Source: Frankiales bacterium
GTDB taxonomy: Bacteria > Actinomycetota > Actinomycetes > Mycobacteriales > SCTD01
Direction: 5' to 3'
Length of the DNA: 17,992 nucleotides
NCBI GenBank assembly: GCA_025464915.1
Contig: JAODNF010000004.1
Location: forward strand, 1-17,992
Shown: positions 13,895-17,992 of the stretch, one piece after another
Numbering within the stretch: the stretch's first letter is position 1
Layout: each line of letters starts with the position of its first letter
The notes under the pieces: model-generated
The model's database searches: none
What the model was told of the DNA's origin: nothing
Seen by the model: the letters and a program-made list of their open reading frames with translations, nothing else
Translations under genes and position numbers: made by a program

Positions 13895-14828
13895 AGGTGC
13901 GGCGGACGAGGTACGGGGTCAGCGAGCGGTAGCCGCGGACGGCGCGGCGGTGCAGCTCGCGGACCTCGAACCCCTCGGTCAGCACGTCGGCGACCCGCTT
14001 GTCGACCAGCAGCGAGCTGGGCCGGGCCTCCCCCGAGAGCCGGGACGCGATGTTGACCGTCTCCCCGAACACGTCGCCGAGGCGGAACAGGACAGGCCCC
14101 TGGGAGACGCCCGCCCGCACGGCGGGCAGCCCGTCGGAGGCGTCGTGGTCGGAGATCGTGTCGAGGGCGACGGCCACGGCGTCGAGGGCGGCGTCGCAGG
14201 TGTAGAGGACGCCGTCGCCGAGGGTCTTGATGACCCGGCCGTTGACAGCGGCGACCCGCAGCGAGACGTCGCGCTCGAAGTGCTCGAGGGTGCGCTCCAG
14301 GGTGGTGGCGTCCCACTCGCGCGACGAGCGGGTGAAGCCGACCAGGTCGAGGAAGCCGACCGACAGCACCGGCATGCCGGTCTCGCTGAAGGTCGCGACC
14401 GCCCGGTGCACGGCGGCCGCGAACTGGCGCCGCCACATGAAGACCATGAGGTAGTCGAGCTTCGGCAGCACGTCGTCGGCCCGGCCGGCGAGCTCGGCCA
14501 GCGCCTGCTCGGGCGAGTGGTCGGCGGTGCGGGCGCGCAGCACGTCCACCTGCGCCTCGGCCAGGCGGGACAGGCCCTGTCCCACGATCCGGGCCATGAC
14601 GAGCTGGGTCGGCAGGTCGGTGAGGCCGATCTCGAGCAGCGCGGCCGACACCCTGAGGGCCTCGACGTCCGCGTTCGTGAACGCCTTCTCGCCGTACGGG
14701 ATCTCGGCGAAGCCCATCGACGCCCAGATCTCGCGGGCGAAGTCTGCGGACACCCCGGAGAGCCGCTCGACGTCCTCGCGGTCGAGCGTCAGCGGCTCCC
14801 CGAGGAGCAGGGCGTCGAGGTCGTCCAC
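13893..14828 (-). CDS. Class III adenylate cyclase with N-terminal regulatory domain
   Basis: Expected to make cyclic AMP from ATP. Of 311 residues, about 1-145 form a helical N-terminal domain of the type found in mycobacterial Rv1264 (autoinhibitory, pH-responsive there), with DIGL-like LLEIGLTDLPTQLVMARIVG in the middle. The rest is a CHD cyclase domain with the full catalytic set: metal Asp161 (FLDLVGFT) and Asp205, purine-selecting Lys201 (KTLGDG) and Asp242 (GDVFGE), and transition-state Asn249 and Arg253 (VNIASR). The Lys/Asp pair indicates ATP rather than GTP. The enzyme would work as a homodimer and has no membrane segment. The start is GTG 14828, 7 nt after TAGGTT; a TTG 9 bases upstream would fall inside the predicted leader. 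Confidence 0.9.
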   Translation of the reverse strand: MDDLDALLLGEPLTLDREDVERLSGVSADFAREIWASMGFAEIPYGEKAFTNADVEALRVSAALLEIGLTDLPTQLVMARIVGQGLSRLAEAQVDVLRARTADHSPEQALAELAGRADDVLPKLDYLMVFMWRRQFAAAVHRAVATFSETGMPVLSVGFLDLVGFTRSSREWDATTLERTLEHFERDVSLRVAAVNGRVIKTLGDGVLYTCDAALDAVAVALDTISDHDASDGLPAVRAGVSQGPVLFRLGDVFGETVNIASRLSGEARPSSLLVDKRVADVLTEGFEVRELHRRAVRGYRSLTPYLVRRT

Positions 14829-14835
14829 GAGGTGC

Positions 14836-14841
14836 AACCTA
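14836..14841 (-). promoter_or_regulatory. -10 box of adenylate cyclase promoter
   Basis: TAGGTT on the minus strand, 7 nt before GTG 14828, with no purine-rich ribosome binding site. It supports a leaderless mRNA and the GTG start. Confidence 0.45.
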
Positions 14842-14854
14842 GTGCGTGGAGGCG

Positions 14855-14860
14855 TACCGT
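14855..14860 (+). promoter_or_regulatory. -10 box of small membrane protein gene
   Basis: TACCGT, 7 nt before GTG 14868. It faces the adenylate cyclase -10 box across 13 bp in a 39-bp divergent region. A GAGGGA directly before the GTG is too close to act as a ribosome binding site. Confidence 0.4.
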
Positions 14861-14867
14861 CGAGGGA

Positions 14868-15155
14868 GTGTCAGGAAGGCAGAAGGCCTACCTCGGGATC
14901 CGCGCCATCGCGCTCCTGGGCTTCGTCCTGGCGGCGCTCGTGATGCCGAGCGGCGTGCCCGCCGGGCTGGTCGCCGGCGGTGCCGGGCTGGTGGGCCTGC
15001 TGACCTGCATCGGCGTCAACGCGGGAGGACCCGGCGAGCGCGCCGGAGCCCTCGAGCAGGGCGTCCGATACGACAAGGCGCGGGCCCCGCAGGGCGACTG
15101 GCCGCCCTACCGGGACGACCAGGTGATCGACGGGGAAGTGCTCAGAGAGACGTAG
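14868..15155 (+). CDS. Small two-helix membrane protein, DUF3099-like
   Basis: A 95-residue protein starting at GTG 14868. RQKAYLGIRAIALLGFVLAAL begins a first membrane helix (about 10-27) and a second spans about 31-50, ending CIGVNAGG. A polar tail of 45 residues follows, with a PPYRDD segment. The pattern of Arg/Tyr before helix 1 and Asn after helix 2 resembles the actinobacterial DUF3099 family, but I cannot confirm membership. It is divergent from the cyclase, and its last 14 bp overlap the end of the convergent PH-domain gene. Function unknown. GC-rich third positions and the matching promoter support a real gene. Confidence 0.65.
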   Translation: MSGRQKAYLGIRAIALLGFVLAALVMPSGVPAGLVAGGAGLVGLLTCIGVNAGGPGERAGALEQGVRYDKARAPQGDWPPYRDDQVIDGEVLRET

Positions 15156-15642
15156 GCGGCTGCGGGTCGTCGGCCTTGTCGACGAGGTCGTAGACCACTC
15201 GCTGCACCTTCTCGACCTTCGGGATCTCGGTCAGCGTGACCTGGCCGCGCTCGCCCGCGGACTCGACGACCAGGGTGCCGCAGCCGAGGAGCCGCTCGAA
15301 GAACGTGTGCTGGAAGCTCACGTCGTTGATCCGGGCCAGCGGGATGTCCCGTCCGGAGCGTCCGAGCACGCCGCTGCGCATGACGACGCGCTCGCTCGTC
15401 ACGACGAAGTGCGTAGTGCGCCACTTCAGCAGCGGGACGACGAACAGGCCGAGCAGCAGCAGGACGCCGACGCCGATGATGCTCCAGTTCGTCGTGCTCC
15501 CGAAGTCCTGCGCGAGCAGGAATCCCGCCAGCGCCAGCAGCGCGAGCAGCTCGACGAACGGGAGGAACATCACCTTCCAGTGCGGGTGGAGGTCGAGCAC
15601 GACGGTCTCGTGCTCGCCGAGCAGCTTCTGCGGGTACGCCAT
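15142..15642 (-). CDS. PH-domain (bPH2-type) membrane protein
   Basis: A 166-residue protein with two membrane helices (about 24-44 and 53-72) followed by a bacterial PH-like domain: THFVVTSERVVMRSGVLGR, DIPLARINDVSFQHTFFERLLGCGTL and VVESAGERGQVTLTEIPKVEKV. The same type of gene lies beside birA in mycobacteria (Rv3278c). The molecular role is unknown; such domains may take part in membrane-stress responses or protein interactions. The ATG at 15642 lies 8 bp after the birA stop, so the gene is the second of a birA operon. Its 3' end overlaps the convergent small membrane protein gene by 14 bp. Confidence 0.88.
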   Translation of the reverse strand: MAYPQKLLGEHETVVLDLHPHWKVMFLPFVELLALLALAGFLLAQDFGSTTNWSIIGVGVLLLLGLFVVPLLKWRTTHFVVTSERVVMRSGVLGRSGRDIPLARINDVSFQHTFFERLLGCGTLVVESAGERGQVTLTEIPKVEKVQRVVYDLVDKADDPQPPTSL

Positions 15643-15650
15643 GATCGCGA

Positions 15651-16388
15651 CTATCTCAGGTGGATCACGTCTCCGGCAGCGACGGGCGCGCCGTCGATCA
15701 CGAGCCGCCCGTTGTCGTCGATCGCCTCCGCCGTACCCGTCCTGGACTCGCCACCCGGCAGCTCGACCCGCACCTCGCGTCCCAGCGTGCTGCAGAGCTC
15801 CCGGTACGCCGACCGGCTGTCGTCCCCGAGGGCGTCGGCGATGCCCCTCAGCACCGCCCGTAGGACGGTGTCGCGGTCCGTGGACGTCGCCCCGGCCAGC
15901 GCGAGCGACGTGGCCTCGGGCACCGGCAGCTCCTGCGCCTTGGTCGTGACGTTGAGCCCGATGCCGAGCACCACGGCGCCGTCGACCGCCTCGGCCAGCA
16001 GACCCGCGACCTTGTGCCCGTCGATGAGCACGTCGTTCGGCCACTTGAGCACGGCCTCGACCTCGCACTGCTGCCGCAGCGCCTGCGCGACGCCGAGCCC
16101 GCCGAGCAGCGGCACCCAGCCGAGCGGGTTCGACGGCCGGAGCAGGACGCTGAACGTCAGCCCCGCCCGGGCCGGGCTGACCCACGTCCGGTCGAGGCGG
16201 CCGCGTCCGGCCGTCTGCTGCTCGGCGACCACGACCAGGCCGTGAGCCTCGCCCTGCCTGGCCCGGTCCGCGACGACCGCGTTGGTGCTCGGCGCGATGT
16301 CGAGCACCTCCACGCGGTAGCCGTCCGGCTCGAGGGCGCGGTTGAGGGCGTCGGCCCGCAAGGGGGGTCGGTCGAGGTCGCCGTACAT
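15651..16388 (-). CDS. birA: Biotin-[acetyl-CoA-carboxylase] ligase
   Basis: Activates biotin with ATP and attaches it to the lysine of biotin carboxyl carrier domains. The 245-residue product has no N-terminal DNA-binding domain, so it is a monofunctional (group I) ligase. Motifs: STNAVV (34-39), GRGRLDRTWVSPARAGLTFS (61-80) for biotinyl-AMP binding, KWPNDVLIDGHKVAGLLAE (115-133) with the key lysine, GIGLNV (142-147) and a C-terminal SH3-like part. The start is either ATG 16388 or GTG 16394, six bases upstream, which has GGGG 6 nt before it. It is divergent from the acyl-CoA carboxylase beta gene, whose holoenzyme depends on it. A TTATCG on the minus strand may be part of its promoter but lacks the final T of TANNNT. 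Confidence 0.92.
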   Translation of the reverse strand: MYGDLDRPPLRADALNRALEPDGYRVEVLDIAPSTNAVVADRARQGEAHGLVVVAEQQTAGRGRLDRTWVSPARAGLTFSVLLRPSNPLGWVPLLGGLGVAQALRQQCEVEAVLKWPNDVLIDGHKVAGLLAEAVDGAVVLGIGLNVTTKAQELPVPEATSLALAGATSTDRDTVLRAVLRGIADALGDDSRSAYRELCSTLGREVRVELPGGESRTGTAEAIDDNGRLVIDGAPVAAGDVIHLR

Positions 16389-16406
16389 CGTCACATGGTG
16401 CCCCGA

Positions 16407-16412
16407 TAACCT
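16407..16412 (+). promoter_or_regulatory. -10 box of accD promoter
   Basis: TAACCT, 6 nt before GTG 16419, predicts transcription starting on the start codon. No Shine-Dalgarno sequence is present. Confidence 0.5.
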
Positions 16413-16418
16413 GCTCCG

Positions 16419-17992
16419 GTGACAGCAGAGCGCTTCGAAGAGAACGGCCCGGACATCCACACCACCGCCGGCAAGCTGGCGGAGCTCCAGGCACGCGTCG
16501 ACAAGTCCCGCCACCCCGGCTCCGAGGCTGCCCTCGAGAAGCGGCACGCGAAGGGGCAGCGGACCGCGCGCGAGCGCCTCGAGGCGTTCCTCGACCCGGG
16601 CTCGTTCACCGAGACCGACGCCCTGGCGCGGCACCGCGCACGGGACTTCGGGCTCGAGAAGAACCGCCCGGTCGGAGACGGCGTCATCACCGGCTACGGC
16701 ACGGTCGACGGCCGCCCGGTCTGCGTCTTCAGCCAGGACGCGATGGTCTTCGGCGGCGCCCTCGGCGAGGTCTACGGCGAGAAGATCGTGAAGGTCATGG
16801 ACCTCGCGCTGAAGACCGGCTGCCCGGTCGTCGGCATCAACGAGGGCTCCGGTGCCCGCATCCAGGAAGGGATCATGGGCCTGGCGCTGTACGGCGACAT
16901 CTTCTACCGCAACGTCATGGCCTCCGGCGTCGTCCCGCAGATCTCGCTGATCCTCGGCAACTGCGCCGGCGGCCACGTCTACAGCCCCGCCCTCACGGAC
17001 TTCAACCTGATGGTCGACGGTGCCAGCGCGATGATGATCACCGGCCCCGACGTCATCAAGACGGTCACGGGCGAGGACATCACGATCGAGGACCTCGGCG
17101 GTGCCCGCGCCCACAACTCCAAGAGCGGCGTCGCGCACTTCATGAGCCAGGACGAGGAGGAGGCGCTCGAGCTCACCAAGACGCTGCTGTCCTACCTCCC
17201 GTCGAACAACCTCTCGCAGCCGCCCGTCTTCGATGGCCCGGACGTGCTGGAGGAGCCGCTGCTCGACGAGCTCAACACGTTCATCCCCGACAGCAACAAC
17301 GCGCCGTACGACATGCACACCGTCATCGAGGCGGTCGTCGACGACGGCGACTTCCTCGAGGTGCAGCAGCTCTGGGCGCCGAACATCATCGTCGGCTTCG
17401 GCCGCATCGAGGGCCGCTCCGTCGGCGTCGTCGGCAACAACCCGATGCAGTTCGCGGGCACCCTCGACATCGACGCGTCGGAGAAGGCCTCGCGGTTCGT
17501 CCGCACCTGCGACGCGTTCAACATCCCGATCCTGACCTTCTGCGACGTCCCGGGCTTCCTGCCCGGCGTCGGCCAGGAGCACGCCGGCATCATCCGCCGC
17601 GGCGCCAAGCTGCTCTACGCCTACTCCGAGGCGACGGTCCCGCTCGTCACGGTCATCACCCGCAAGGCGTACGGCGGCGCGTACGTCGTCATGGGCTCCA
17701 AGCACCTCGGCGCCGACGTCAACCTCGCGTGGCCGACCGCGCAGGTCGCCGTCGTCGGGGCCCAGGGCGCCGTCAACATCATCCAGCGCAAGGCGATCGC
17801 CGCCGCCGAGGACCCCGAGGCCACGCGCGCGCAGTTCATCCAGCAGTACGAGGACACCTTCGCCAACCCCTACATCGCCGCGGAGCGCGGCTTCGTCGAC
17901 GCCGTCATCGAGCCGGCGCAGACCCGCCTCGAGGTGGCCAAGGCGCTGCGGCTGCTGAAGAACAAGCGCGAGACCCTGCCGCCGCGCAAGCA
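16419..17992 (+). CDS. Acyl-CoA carboxylase beta subunit (carboxyltransferase), 3' end cut
   Basis: Transfers CO2 from carboxybiotin to a short acyl-CoA, giving malonyl- or methylmalonyl-CoA. 524 codons are present; the usual length is about 530, so only a few C-terminal residues are missing after LPPRK. Both crotonase-like halves are seen: FSQDAMVFGGALGEVYGEKI, NEGSGARIQEG and GNCAGGHVYSPAL in the N-half; CDVPGFLPGVGQEHAGIIRRG, ITRKAYGGAYVVMGSKHLGAD and LAWPTAQVAVVGAQGAVNI in the C-half. The start GTG 16419 follows a -10 box by 6 nt. At the position of the specificity residue (Asp in characterised propionyl-CoA carboxylases) this protein has Val423. Closest types are AccD5/PccB; the symbol is left open because specificity is uncertain. 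No alpha (biotin) subunit gene lies in the window. Confidence 0.92.
   Translation, partial: MTAERFEENGPDIHTTAGKLAELQARVDKSRHPGSEAALEKRHAKGQRTARERLEAFLDPGSFTETDALARHRARDFGLEKNRPVGDGVITGYGTVDGRPVCVFSQDAMVFGGALGEVYGEKIVKVMDLALKTGCPVVGINEGSGARIQEGIMGLALYGDIFYRNVMASGVVPQISLILGNCAGGHVYSPALTDFNLMVDGASAMMITGPDVIKTVTGEDITIEDLGGARAHNSKSGVAHFMSQDEEEALELTKTLLSYLPSNNLSQPPVFDGPDVLEEPLLDELNTFIPDSNNAPYDMHTVIEAVVDDGDFLEVQQLWAPNIIVGFGRIEGRSVGVVGNNPMQFAGTLDIDASEKASRFVRTCDAFNIPILTFCDVPGFLPGVGQEHAGIIRRGAKLLYAYSEATVPLVTVITRKAYGGAYVVMGSKHLGADVNLAWPTAQVAVVGAQGAVNIIQRKAIAAAEDPEATRAQFIQQYEDTFANPYIAAERGFVDAVIEPAQTRLEVAKALRLLKNKRETLPPRK

Noticed and set aside
12122..14056. Long plus-strand frame across purK, the phosphatase and gtrA
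   Set aside because: It runs antisense to two well-supported enzymes and out of frame with GtrA, with Arg-rich low-complexity content.
16395..17705. Upstream extension of the birA frame
   Set aside because: It is antisense to the carboxyltransferase gene, and biotin ligase homology starts near 16388.

Overview
The window is gene-dense DNA from a high-G+C actinobacterium. Third codon positions are almost all G or C, GTG starts are common, and several genes appear to be transcribed leaderless from a TANNNT -10 box. The order accD, birA, PH-domain membrane protein, gtrA, purK, purE and, further away, a FadE25-type acyl-CoA dehydrogenase is the conserved actinobacterial block also known from Mycobacterium. 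Here it carries extra genes: an adenylate cyclase and a small membrane protein between the PH protein and gtrA, a tyrosine phosphatase between gtrA and purK, and about 9 kb between purE and the acyl-CoA dehydrogenase. A Nocardioidaceae-like host is possible but cannot be fixed from this sequence alone.

Layout from the left: the 5' half of a type II NADH dehydrogenase (minus); a 59-bp region with a perfect 22-bp inverted repeat; an acyl-CoA dehydrogenase (minus) divergent from a UDP-glucose dehydrogenase (plus); a large zinc-ribbon polytopic membrane protein (plus) whose stop codon interlocks with that of a convergent beta-carbonic anhydrase (minus); a CoA-binding protein (plus); a SigE-family sigma factor coupled to a membrane anti-sigma-like protein (plus); a 50-codon coding stretch that may be a gene remnant (plus); a Tat-exported DUF1800/DUF1501 pair (minus, coupled by ATGA); a phosphatase-purK-purE operon (minus); GtrA (plus) divergent from it; a class III adenylate cyclase (minus) divergent from a small membrane protein (plus); a birA-PH protein operon (minus); and a nearly complete acyl-CoA carboxylase beta subunit (plus) cut by the window end.

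Functionally the right half joins biotin attachment (BirA) and the acyl-CoA carboxylase carboxyltransferase with de novo purine synthesis (PurK, PurE). The left half holds respiration (NDH-2), acyl-CoA oxidation, nucleotide-sugar supply (Ugd) and CO2/bicarbonate interconversion. The least understood parts are the DUF1800/DUF1501 exported pair, the zinc-ribbon membrane protein and the 50-codon fragment. The most striking non-coding signals are the 22-bp inverted repeat and a recurring arrangement of back-to-back leaderless promoters. No tRNA, rRNA, CRISPR array, insertion sequence or prophage gene was recognised, and no stretch over 300 bases lacks a gene.
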